Positions 24,263 to 34,957 of a stretch of DNA of 64,000 nt are shown here, in pieces. The notes under the pieces were generated by a model. That model was not told the DNA's origin and searched no databases. It saw nothing but the letters and a program-made list of their open reading frames with translations. Location: contig CAXXSG010000003.1 in NCBI GenBank assembly GCA_963665915.2, forward strand, positions 248,001 through 312,000. The letters are read 5' to 3'. Source of the DNA: JAFGRU01 sp963665915 (GTDB lineage Bacteria > Desulfobacterota > Desulfuromonadia > Desulfuromonadales > JAAYDE01). Position numbers and translations under genes: made by a program. Positions within the stretch are counted from its first letter, which is position 1, and each line of letters opens with the position of its first letter.

Positions 24263-27007
24263 TTAGCGAGGGAGAGCCAGCAAACCCGCACAATATTCGA
24301 CGAATGCACGGGTCGAGGGTCGACCACCGAGATCCTGTTTCGCCTGTCCCGGGTCCAGCCATAGCCGGGCGGTCGGCGTCGCGGAAAGCAACGCCTTGCG
24401 TCGGAACTGGGCGTCGTAAGCGCGGACAGAGTCCGGGCCCTCTTTGAGCTTGCTGATCCTGTCGAGCGCGACGCCAATGTCGGGAAAGGTTTCCCGTCCG
24501 CCGCTCCAGCGGTAGGCCGCCCGTTCGCTTGCCGGGAGTTCAGCGATGTCATATGTCACTGTTCCGTCCCGTTTGCCGAAAATTGGCCTGCTCGAGCCGA
24601 CCTCGTAAAGCCGGGCCCATGTGGTGGGAGTGATCCGGCTGGCGTCAAGCCAGGCAGCAGCCTTTTCTGCCCCTTTGCGATACTGCTCGTTGCCGGTGCT
24701 GAGGTAGAGATCAATCAGGGCGTTTATGGCGTAGGCGGTTTCGAGAGAGGAATAGCCGGCGGGCTCGAACTTGCGTGCAGACGCTGGTTTCAAGAGAAAG
24801 GAGTATTGCTGGGCGAAGGCCGGCTCATCGCCGAGGTCCTGGGCTTTCAACAGGAAATCACCGCCGCGCTTGGCTGCTTCGAGATATTCCGGCCTGTCCA
24901 ACCTGTCGTAGCCGACGAGGAGGACACGGATCAGGCCCGTCATCGCGTCATCGTTGAGCGTGGCGAGGCTATTATATCCTTGGGCTTTGTATTGCTGCGA
25001 CCAGCTTCCCTCCGCCGACTGTGTCTTTACGATGAATGAAAGACCGTTGCCGAGCATGTCTTCAAGCCAGTCAGGTGTGCTAAGGCCGTTATCGGCGACC
25101 AGGTCTGAAAGATCGAAGACAAAATAGAGGATCGAGACCATCGTTCCGTCGTCGAAGGTCGCATGCTTGTCCGGGGGGCGGACGAAGCGGCGCTTGCCGC
25201 AGTTGTCGGCCGCGACGGCTTTGTTCGCCCATCCTCCACCCTCCGTCTGGGTACAGTAAAGAGCACGCCCTACATCGAGAGCATGGATGAGAAGCGACTT
25301 GCTGCCGGTAACCCGCGCAGTCGCGGCCAAACAAGCGCCTAGTTCCTGCGCGGAACCGGGCGGCCGTGCCACGATCGAATTCGGTGGCAGCGGTTCTTTG
25401 GAAGTAGGCCGGGCAAAGCGTTTGAAGCTGTTGCCATCCACCCGGAAAACACCGCCGATGCCGCCATCCAGAAGCACAGGAGTCCTATAAAGCAGGTCCG
25501 CCTCTATGGCAGACCGGGCCGTTTTCGGAAGAAAGAGGTGGATACCCTTCGCCCCATGATGGTCGAAACCGGTCTTGACTTCCTCCCTCAGGCTGGAGAT
25601 CCGATCAAGAAAGGACCGGTCATAGGGAAAGCGAGTGAGCAGGACCGGCGTGTCGGGATGGGCAACCATCTGGGCGAGAATCTCCTCTTCTGTCAGCCAG
25701 CCTGCTTTCATCCTCTTCGCTGACCACACAGCGAGCTTGGGCGGAACGGGCAGATGAGCGTGATACGCTAGAATCGGCCTGTCGGTGATGAGCATGTCGG
25801 CTCCTTGCGTGAGAATGGCCGCATCGAGACGGTCCGTTTGCTTGAACAGGTCGGGGTTGTCCCTGAGATAGGAGCGGACATGTCGCATATCCTTGGTGAC
25901 CGGACGGGAGAGCGCCACAAACCCCGCCACAAGGAGTACGACCGCAAAAAAGACGATGCGTCGGTCGACGTTCTGCACCATCCGGCGCCCCAGCTTCAAA
26001 GATTCGCAGCTGCGAAACAGGTTATTGAAGCCGACTCCGCCGAGCCAGCACAGCGGCAGGACGAGAATGAGAGTCTGATGGTCCCAGAGCGGATGGTGGG
26101 TCGACAGTAGGATGATGCCGGAGGTAAGCCACACAGCCGGAATGATAAGGCAGCTTGCGGGACGCTTTAAAAATGCAACGAGGCCAAAAATGATCGTGAA
26201 ATAGAAGGCAAAACGCGCATTCTTGGCAATGACTCTGTAGAGCATGTAAAGACCGCCCCGGTCAGCGTAATCCGCAACGTTCCTGGCGGCAAGATGCGGC
26301 GAAAGCAACTGGTCGAGGGGAATATCCCAAACCCTCGCCAGAATGATACCGCCGATGATCACTATACCGCCGAAAAACCAGGCCGCACGAAAAGCCGATG
26401 CGCGCGGGAGGATCTGGTTTTCCCGCTTCTCTGTGAACCAGAACGCCGCCATGACGGCGGGCAGGATGATCATGACAAATAGTTTCGTCAGCAGGGCGGC
26501 ACCAAACAGCATGCCGGCCAACAACGGGAGAACACGGTTTTTTCCTTTTTTGAGGGTGGCGAGATCGATTGCCAGCATGGCAAGTGCAATGGCCGGTAGT
26601 CCAACCATTACCGAGACACTCAGCTCCAGGTACATTCTACTTAAGATCAGGAGGAGGACAGATGACCAGGCGGCGAACGAGCCTTCGAACCGCAGGACCA
26701 CCCTGAAAAGGCTGGTTGCCAGCAGTAGCGAGAAGATCAGGATCGTCGTGCGTGCTGCCGCTATCGAAAAAGGGAAGCCATGATGCACAAGAGTCAGTGT
26801 ATAGGTGAGTAGTGGCGGCTGGTCGCTCCAGATTTCGTGATAAAGGTGGTGTCCCTTGGCCACGAGAACTGCCTTTATCAGATTAAACCCCTCGTCCACC
26901 TGCAGTTCGTAAGCATTCCACCAGTCGCCCAGAAGACAGAGCAATCCGACAATACTGAGTATGAGGACGAGTTGCTGGAAGAGGCTGTGTCTGAAAAAAC
27001 GAAACAT
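24263..27007 (-). CDS. GT39-like membrane glycosyltransferase fused to a C-terminal alpha-toroid-like domain
   Basis: Large protein of 914 residues from the ATG at 27007 (MFRFFRHSLF); the frame is open further up but without hydrophobic or family character. Residues 10-370 hold about ten membrane segments and an early periplasmic acidic motif (ELQVDEGF, D38/E39) typical of GT-C/ArnT-like polyprenyl-phosphate-dependent transferases. Residues 375-495 are soluble. From about 505 to the end is a helical domain with repeated patterns (YSSLETAYAINALIDLYLSTGNEQYRKGAEKAAAWL, EYLEAAKRGGDFLLKAQD), like an (alpha/alpha) toroid of glycosidases, lyases or C5-epimerases. The pairing suggests transfer plus modification of an exported glycan. 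It is downstream of a LAB_N protein and a GT2 protein on the same strand. Confidence 0.75.
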   Translation of the reverse strand: MFRFFRHSLFQQLVLILSIVGLLCLLGDWWNAYELQVDEGFNLIKAVLVAKGHHLYHEIWSDQPPLLTYTLTLVHHGFPFSIAAARTTILIFSLLLATSLFRVVLRFEGSFAAWSSVLLLILSRMYLELSVSVMVGLPAIALAMLAIDLATLKKGKNRVLPLLAGMLFGAALLTKLFVMIILPAVMAAFWFTEKRENQILPRASAFRAAWFFGGIVIIGGIILARVWDIPLDQLLSPHLAARNVADYADRGGLYMLYRVIAKNARFAFYFTIIFGLVAFLKRPASCLIIPAVWLTSGIILLSTHHPLWDHQTLILVLPLCWLGGVGFNNLFRSCESLKLGRRMVQNVDRRIVFFAVVLLVAGFVALSRPVTKDMRHVRSYLRDNPDLFKQTDRLDAAILTQGADMLITDRPILAYHAHLPVPPKLAVWSAKRMKAGWLTEEEILAQMVAHPDTPVLLTRFPYDRSFLDRISSLREEVKTGFDHHGAKGIHLFLPKTARSAIEADLLYRTPVLLDGGIGGVFRVDGNSFKRFARPTSKEPLPPNSIVARPPGSAQELGACLAATARVTGSKSLLIHALDVGRALYCTQTEGGGWANKAVAADNCGKRRFVRPPDKHATFDDGTMVSILYFVFDLSDLVADNGLSTPDWLEDMLGNGLSFIVKTQSAEGSWSQQYKAQGYNSLATLNDDAMTGLIRVLLVGYDRLDRPEYLEAAKRGGDFLLKAQDLGDEPAFAQQYSFLLKPASARKFEPAGYSSLETAYAINALIDLYLSTGNEQYRKGAEKAAAWLDASRITPTTWARLYEVGSSRPIFGKRDGTVTYDIAELPASERAAYRWSGGRETFPDIGVALDRISKLKEGPDSVRAYDAQFRRKALLSATPTARLWLDPGQAKQDLGGRPSTRAFVEYCAGLLALPR

Positions 27008-27081
27008 GGAATTTTTAGATACCTTGATGTCTTTTGGACGGAAGAAATATTTATTACCGCTTGCGCTAAGGTCGCACCATC

Positions 27082-27363
27082 TTAGGTATCGGAAGCTTGA
27101 ACCAGACTGCGGCGCTTTTCTCGAGCAATCAACCAGAGGTTGCGGGAATAAACCAACAAACCTGCCGCCTGCCCGAGAATAAAGACCGGGTCCCGGCGAT
27201 GAATGGCGTAAGCTAACAGCATGCCCCCACCCACCACACTGAAAATCCAAAAGGCGACGGGGATGACACTACGGCCGGCACGCTCACTGGCAATCCACTG
27301 CACCAAAAAGCGCGAAGAAAAGCACAACTGGGCGCCAAAACCGATGGCTAACCACAAATCCAT
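27082..27363 (-). CDS. LAB_N-domain small membrane protein
   Basis: Protein of 93 residues with three hydrophobic segments matching the lipid-A-disaccharide-synthase N-terminal domain (PF07578-like): GFGAQLCFSSRFLVQWIASERAGRSVIPVAFWIFSVVGGGMLLAYAI ... DPVFILGQAAGLLVYSRNLWLI. Stand-alone copies commonly sit beside GT2 and GT39 genes for lipid-linked sugar transfer, as here, and may help flip or bind the lipid carrier (inference). It is 31 bases downstream of the GT2 gene and 74 bases upstream of the GT39-like gene, so the three probably form one operon. Confidence 0.9.
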   Translation of the reverse strand: MDLWLAIGFGAQLCFSSRFLVQWIASERAGRSVIPVAFWIFSVVGGGMLLAYAIHRRDPVFILGQAAGLLVYSRNLWLIAREKRRSLVQASDT

Positions 27364-27394
27364 TGTTGAGGTCTCCCACCTCTATAAGAACTTT

Positions 27395-28111
27395 TCAGAT
27401 TGATTTTTTGGCAACGCGGTAATGAAAATGGCGCTTGCGAAACCACAAAACTCCAAAAAGGTCCGCCAAACCAACCCAAAGACGATTGTTGATAGTATAT
27501 TTGGTCTGACCGGAAAGACGGGGCCGATGATTGACCGGAACCTCGGCCAAAGAATACCCCTTTAAGGATACCAGGCTGGGAAGAAAGCGGTGCATCCCCC
27601 TGAAGGTGGGCAGATCCTCAACGCATTTGCGGCGGAAAACCCTTGTCGAGCACCCCACGTCCCGCACCGTGCGGCCGGTCATGACATTGCGAGCAGAGTT
27701 GGCGATACGCGATGCCACAAGCCGGAGAAGGGAATCCTGACGCTTTTGGCGGTAGCCGTTGACCATATCGGCCCGGCCTTCTTCAATCATCGCAAACATT
27801 TCAAGCAAATCGGCGGGGTCGTTTTGTCCGTCACCGTCCAAAGTCGCAATTATCAATCCCTGCGCATGCCCGAACCCGGCATGCAGAGCAGCGGACTGGC
27901 CCACATTGACTTCAAGGGAAATATATCGGTGTTGCGGCCTCTCGGCATTAAGTCGGTTAAGCTCCTCCAGACTCCCATCGGAAGAACCATCATCCACCCA
28001 CATGACCTCCCAGGCCCAAGAAGTCCCTTCCATGGCCAAATCGATTTCATCCGCTAGAACCGGGATCTGTCTGCACTCGTCTTTGACCGGAATAACGATG
28101 GAAATATTCAC
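27395..28111 (-). CDS. GT2 polyprenyl-phosphate glycosyltransferase (DPM1/ArnC-like)
   Basis: Cytoplasmic enzyme that should transfer a sugar from a nucleotide donor to polyprenyl phosphate. About 238 residues from the GTG at 28111 (VNISIVIPVKDECRQIPVLADEI). GT-A signatures: VMWVDDGSSDGSLEEL, AALHAGFGHAQGLIIATLDGDGQNDPADL (the DxD-type DGDGQ) and GCSTRVFRRKCVEDLPTFRGMHRFLPSL. No C-terminal membrane segments, so the soluble DPM1-like type. The open frame extends upstream to 28270 but lacks family similarity. It would supply the lipid-linked sugar used by the GT39-like protein. Confidence 0.88.
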   Translation of the reverse strand: MNISIVIPVKDECRQIPVLADEIDLAMEGTSWAWEVMWVDDGSSDGSLEELNRLNAERPQHRYISLEVNVGQSAALHAGFGHAQGLIIATLDGDGQNDPADLLEMFAMIEEGRADMVNGYRQKRQDSLLRLVASRIANSARNVMTGRTVRDVGCSTRVFRRKCVEDLPTFRGMHRFLPSLVSLKGYSLAEVPVNHRPRLSGQTKYTINNRLWVGLADLFGVLWFRKRHFHYRVAKKSI

Positions 28112-28377
28112 TATACTAATTTCCCTTGCGCCGCCCAATGAGAAAGCTACTGACAGTTTAAGACTTGGCGGCGGATATAAAATTACCATTAGCTCAAGAC
28201 TTATCGCAAGCTCCCAACAAGCTTGACGTTTCACCTGAACCAAAAAAAAACCAGTCTTTTCCAGGACCAAGAGTTTACCGCGTGGACTAAGCTAGTCAAC
28301 CCCTGCATCCTAATAATCGGGAGTAAATTCCGGAAAAGTTTCAGGAACAAGGGGGAACCGAAAAATTCGCAGTTTCT

Positions 28378-28387
28378 GGGGGGGGGG
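28378..28387 (+). repeat. Poly-G tract (G10)
   Basis: Ten consecutive G in the intergenic region upstream of the GT2 gene. Not inside a recognised coding sequence; length variation or base-calling error is likely at this site. Confidence 0.9.
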
Positions 28388-28427
28388 ATAAGCGATATCA
28401 ACATAACCAGCGCCATTCGGGAAATCC

Positions 28428-28490
28428 GGGGACACAACACCTGTTTTCCATAAACCACAGGTTATAAGACGCCAGCTTCACCATTTCGGA
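28428..28490 (+). repeat. Dispersed element R4, copy a
   Basis: Starts GGGGACACAACACCTGTTTT and continues TTCCATAAACCACAGGTTATAAGACGCC; ACCTGT and ACAGGT form a small hairpin. A second diverged copy lies at 29037-29099, on the other side of the dksA-like gene. Confidence 0.65.
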
Positions 28491-28515
28491 GAAAACAATA
28501 ATTTGAGATTTTTTT

Positions 28516-28552
28516 AAAGGCCATCTTGATCACAGGACCAGATGGCCTTTTA
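28516..28552. terminator. Bidirectional terminator downstream of DksA/TraR gene
   Basis: AAAGGCCATCT and AGATGGCCTTT form a perfect 11-bp stem with a 13-base loop and flanking A and T runs. It would end the minus-strand DksA/TraR transcript. Confidence 0.85.
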
Positions 28553-28596
28553 TTATAAAGCAGGTTTTGTGGTCTGAATTTTTCTTGAAACTGCAT

Positions 28597-28950
28597 CTAC
28601 CTTCCCTCCATTGCACGGGCGCACTCAATGCAGACATTGGCGGCGGGATCGACCCGCAGACGCCCCTCGGTGATCTCCTCCTCGCATTTAACGCAGTAGC
28701 CATAATCACCCGCTTCCAGGTGCCTGAGCGCCATCTGGATTCGCTGCTCTTCCAGTTCATTGCGCCGGGCGGTCGCTTGGGCCATGGCCTGCTGCTGCAT
28801 GGCATCCATGCGCGAAAGGCGGCCAACCTTGGTCTGGTCAAGCTCGACCGGGGTCCCAGCCGTTTGCTCTGTCTCGCGTCCCGATCGGATGGCAGAAAGG
28901 CGTTCCTCCAGACTTTTTCTGAAAAAATTCAGATCGAGGTCGTCACGCAT
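28597..28950 (-). CDS. DksA/TraR-family zinc-finger regulator
   Basis: Protein of 117 residues: N-terminal coiled coil (about residues 5-75, ending ARRNELEEQRIQMALRHL) and a C-terminal C4 zinc finger (YGYCVKCEEEITEGRLRVDPAANVCIECARAM). Such proteins insert into the RNA polymerase secondary channel; DksA mediates the stringent response with ppGpp. It is shorter than classical DksA (about 150 residues) and closer to TraR-like paralogues. RBS GGAGGTGATG upstream. Monocistronic, flanked by the two R4 copies. Confidence 0.92.
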   Translation of the reverse strand: MRDDLDLNFFRKSLEERLSAIRSGRETEQTAGTPVELDQTKVGRLSRMDAMQQQAMAQATARRNELEEQRIQMALRHLEAGDYGYCVKCEEEITEGRLRVDPAANVCIECARAMEGR

Positions 28951-29422
28951 TTTTCATCACCTCCGTTTTTTTTCAAAGTTTCGCTGATTTACCTGGGTGT
29001 CAGCAGGCCCACCCCATTGATGAATATTAGTATTTTGGGGACACAATAACTATTTCTCATAAACTACCGGTTATTAGACACCATTTTCACTTTTTCGAAC
29101 AGGGGGCAGATTCAATTTCTTCATGGCTGAACACCCGGTGCTTATTCTTTCCAGCTAATATGATAACTGGGAAAATTTGTAGCCAGTTTAGATGAAAAAT
29201 GGCGAGCAACTTTTCTGGATTTTTCAAAAACGGGAGGACAGTCAGGTACTTGGGAGGCAAGAGGGTAAATGTGGGAGAGCGACTTGGATATAGCTTTTCG
29301 GCGGTCAGTTCTGCGACCCCAAAAAGGCGCCAGGCTGTTGCGTGAGGAAAGGGGGCTGGCGGAAATGTTGAACCAATTGAAGAAACTGTAAATTTTAAGT
29401 ATGTTCCTGTGGCGACAGCGGA
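28951..29422. other. Intergenic region, 472 bp
   Basis: Between the DksA/TraR gene and the 3' end of the P-type ATPase gene. It contains R4 copy b (29037-29099) and otherwise nothing recognisable; the DksA/TraR promoter should be near 28970-29050. Confidence 0.5.
29037..29099 (+). repeat. Dispersed element R4, copy b
   Basis: Starts GGGGACACAATAACTATTTC, then TCATAAACTACCGGTTATTAGACACC; aligns with copy a over about 60 bases including GGGGACACAA, CATAAAC and GGTTAT(T/A)AGAC. GGTTATTAG could pair with the upstream AATAACTA. Confidence 0.65.
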
Positions 29423-32109
<2,687 letters not shown>

Positions 32110-32113
<4 letters not shown>

Positions 32114-32946
32114 ATTCCCCGGTAAATTCCCACATCACAGGGTGAATCCCGAAGCAGTCTTTCGAAGGGGTTACTTTGCATAACTCTCCGGGCCAGGGTT
32201 CGTTCCGATGCTCCCAAAAGAATCATCTGAACCTTCAGCGTGCTAGCGTGAACCAGAATCTCGCGGACCCAGTCATTGTTTACCGCGACACGCAGATCCA
32301 GGAAAAAGTCTGAGGAACCTTTTTTCTCCAGGATCTCTTCCCGGACCATGCTCAGGTACTTAAACCCGGTTTCATGAAGGGACCTTTTTTTCTGCAGGGA
32401 AAGGTGCCGACTGTGGAAGGCGCTAATCTTGATACAGCGCAGCAGATAGACCGCACTCACCTGCGGCAGGAAAAAGCGGAAAACCGGCCAGCCCGATGCG
32501 AACCCGCGCGGATGGCCGGCCAGGGGGATCAGGAAGTCGTGGGGATTGCCGAGAAGCCCTGGCTGTACCACTCGCACGGCCATGACATTGAATTTGTGCT
32601 GTTTCAGAAGTTGTTCCGAAACGGTGCCGGCTAGAAAGGACTGCCGCTTGGAACGGACCCGAGTGCCACATACGACGCAGTTTTTGCTTCCCTGAGGAAT
32701 AGCCTTCAGCAGAGAGTGAAAAACGCTTTTTTCGAGGGGGAGAAGCTCCCATCTCAGATTGATTCCGCTGGAGCGGCATTCCTGTTCAATATCCAGGATC
32801 TTTTTTTTGACGAGGCCCCTGGAAAGGTCTGTGTCTTCGATATGAATCAGGTGAAGTTTTTTCTCCGGGGTCTGGGATGCCAGCCTGAATGCATAATGGG
32901 AAATCCAGTCCCCGTTAAGCGTGCCGTCATAAGCCAGAAAAATCAT
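32110..32946 (-). CDS. Tandem universal-stress-protein-like protein coupled to the ATPase
   Basis: Protein of 278 residues with two Usp-like alpha/beta halves. Half 1 begins MIFLAYDGTLNGDWISHYAFRLA and includes VVCGTRVRSKRQSFLAGTVSEQLL; half 2 includes MILLGASERTLARRVMQSNPFERLLRDSPCDVGIYRGI, resembling the G-x2-G-x9-G-(S/T) ATP-binding pattern in part. The start at 32946 (GAGGATTCG-ATG) fits the Usp fold; the open frame reaches 32976. An ATGA overlap with the P-type ATPase suggests that it senses nucleotide or stress state to regulate the pump (inference). Confidence 0.82.
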
Positions 32947-33047
32947 CGAATCCTCTTTCTTAAGCAGGGGAATCACTAAAACTATACTTCAATTGAACGT
33001 TTTGTCATTGGGCTCGAATTATTCATAAAGGCCTTTGCTGGAATTAC

Positions 33048-33091
33048 AAAAAAAGCCCGCCTCGACAGGTGATGTCGGGGCGGGCTTTTTT
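33048..33091. terminator. Strong bidirectional terminator after HEPN pair
   Basis: GCCCGCCTCGACA pairs with TGTCGGGGCGGGC (one T-G wobble) across a five-base loop, with A7 on one side and T6 on the other. It ends the minus-strand transcript of the two HEPN paralogues and insulates them from the Usp/ATPase operon. Confidence 0.93.
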
Positions 33092-33109
33092 CTTGAGGTC
33101 TGCGGGAGC

Positions 33110-34894
33110 TCAGGTGCCGAACAGAAGCCGCTTGAAATTCTCTTTTGTGCAGCGACGATCCAGGTTCTCTTTGAGGATTTTCAGGTGTTCCTGTGATTTA
33201 AGAGTAACATCCAGATGGATGTCGTCAATAGTGATGGCCCCTCTCTTGCGGCTGATTTCATCCACCAGGACATCCATGACCCGGTCCAGGAAGGAGTGTA
33301 GATTTTCCACCAGGAGGTGGATATCCGGAACGCTTTCGCCGGTATGGACAATGAGTTTTCGTGCCTGGTATATCCTTTGAATCTGCCAGGCCACCTTTTT
33401 TCGATGTGAGTTGATCGCGTTGAGTGTTGCATCTGCGGTGGAAAAAGACTGCATCAAACTTTGGATGCGATGTTTCAGAAGAACATGATTCCCCAGGGCA
33501 AAGAGAAGTTTTTTTCGTTTTTCCCCATTGTCCTCGGTGGTCAGGAGGAGAAGACATCTTTCGATGGGATTATGTCCATATTCGACGGAATCGAGAATAT
33601 TCATCGCTTCATTGGAATTGGATATTCGGATTGACTTGACCAGATCAGCCGCCTGTTTGGCGGCATACCCTTTGGTGGCATAGGGCGAGAGGGCCTCTGT
33701 TATGCGGGAAATTTTTCCCGGGCCTGTGGGATTCGTTGAAAAAAGGACTTCGACGGCAGACCAGAGTTCCAGAAGCTGGCTCTCGGGAACGGAAGAGTTT
33801 GCCGCCATGTTATGGCGCTGGAAAGCCCGGAACAGGCGCTGGCGGGAATCCCTTTCCAGGCTGTCATTGAATACGCCGCCGGCGGTTTCCGCCATAAATT
33901 TAAAGAGGGACCCGGGTCCCTGATCCGGTCTTTTCAGGACGCCTGGGACCGGCTTGCCGTATACGCCGCCGACAGAATTCTCTGCGTCGTGGATGAACGC
34001 CGCACTGCTCCATTCGAAATGTTTGCGATGTACGTGATAGCGGGCAAAGCTGTCTATTATCCACAGATATCTTTCAGCTAGATGACGGGCGCTGAAGGGA
34101 TCGAAAGCATCAATATTTTCAAATACCAGATAGTTTGGGAATTTGACGTTTTTGCTCAAAAAAAGATCAACATTTTCAGATTTCTCGGCAAGGTCGATGA
34201 GGGGCTTTTCCGATCTGATCGACATGTTGACATCGGGGGAAAAATTCCTGATTCGTTTCAGGTCCCTGCCGATGCGGAAAACCGCGGTCCAGTTTTTTTT
34301 GCGGGGAGAAAAAAGTTTGAGAAAATCGTCCAGAACCTCGATGCCGTCAATGACCTTTGGGCTTTTTCCTTCAAAAAAGTAATTTTTGGCTTCAAAAAAA
34401 ATAAATTCCGGTGAAAACCCTGTGTCGATCAGTTCTGCCAGCAAATTCCGGGTGAGCAGGGCAATTTTTCCCTTGTCGTTGAAGACGATATTTTCTTTCA
34501 GCAGCTGCCTGGTTTTATCAAGGTAGTTCCCTTTTAAAATATTGTTGAGGAATGTCACCTTGGCTTTTACGTCGTGGATGGAGGCGCTCGCCTCCAGGCT
34601 GCCGATAAACTCTGACTTTGTGCCCGGCAACAGGTCGCCGGCGGTGGGGTCGTTGTAAATGCTGGCGATTAATTCCTCAATAACGGGCTTGTAATCCCCT
34701 TCACTCAGCTTCCCGGATTCAATCCTGGCGATGATCTGCAACGCCTCCTCACACAGAATCCGGGTGTTCAGCGTCTGCAGCTTATATTCGTCCGGAGAGA
34801 AATTAAACAGCAACTCCTCAACCATCTGGGCGAAAAAGAGGATGTTTTCGGTGACCTTGTTTATTTTCCACTTGGTCAGGACTGGGGGCAGCAT
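33110..34894 (-). CDS. Large protein with predicted C-terminal Apea-like HEPN domain, motif intact
   Basis: 594 residues, soluble, no signal peptide. The N-terminal 400 residues match only the upstream paralogue. From about 440 to 560 a helical region resembles Apea-like HEPN domains: IQRIYQARKLIVHTGESVPDIHLLVENLHSFLDRVMDVLVDEISRK. R512-K-L-I-V-H517 fits the R-x4-6-H signature of HEPN ribonucleases. A further conserved block with the paralogue is PNYLVFENIDAFDPFSARHLAERYL. It lies 63 bases downstream of the paralogue on the same strand and ahead of a strong terminator, so a two-gene operon is likely. I infer a possible RNase; target and trigger are unknown, and a scaffold role cannot be excluded. 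Confidence 0.75.
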   Translation of the reverse strand: MLPPVLTKWKINKVTENILFFAQMVEELLFNFSPDEYKLQTLNTRILCEEALQIIARIESGKLSEGDYKPVIEELIASIYNDPTAGDLLPGTKSEFIGSLEASASIHDVKAKVTFLNNILKGNYLDKTRQLLKENIVFNDKGKIALLTRNLLAELIDTGFSPEFIFFEAKNYFFEGKSPKVIDGIEVLDDFLKLFSPRKKNWTAVFRIGRDLKRIRNFSPDVNMSIRSEKPLIDLAEKSENVDLFLSKNVKFPNYLVFENIDAFDPFSARHLAERYLWIIDSFARYHVHRKHFEWSSAAFIHDAENSVGGVYGKPVPGVLKRPDQGPGSLFKFMAETAGGVFNDSLERDSRQRLFRAFQRHNMAANSSVPESQLLELWSAVEVLFSTNPTGPGKISRITEALSPYATKGYAAKQAADLVKSIRISNSNEAMNILDSVEYGHNPIERCLLLLTTEDNGEKRKKLLFALGNHVLLKHRIQSLMQSFSTADATLNAINSHRKKVAWQIQRIYQARKLIVHTGESVPDIHLLVENLHSFLDRVMDVLVDEISRKRGAITIDDIHLDVTLKSQEHLKILKENLDRRCTKENFKRLLFGT

Positions 34895-34957
34895 AAATCC
34901 TTCTTAAGCGTTTTTTGTTGTTATCATTCGCAGATGCAATTAGCCGTCAATATCAAG

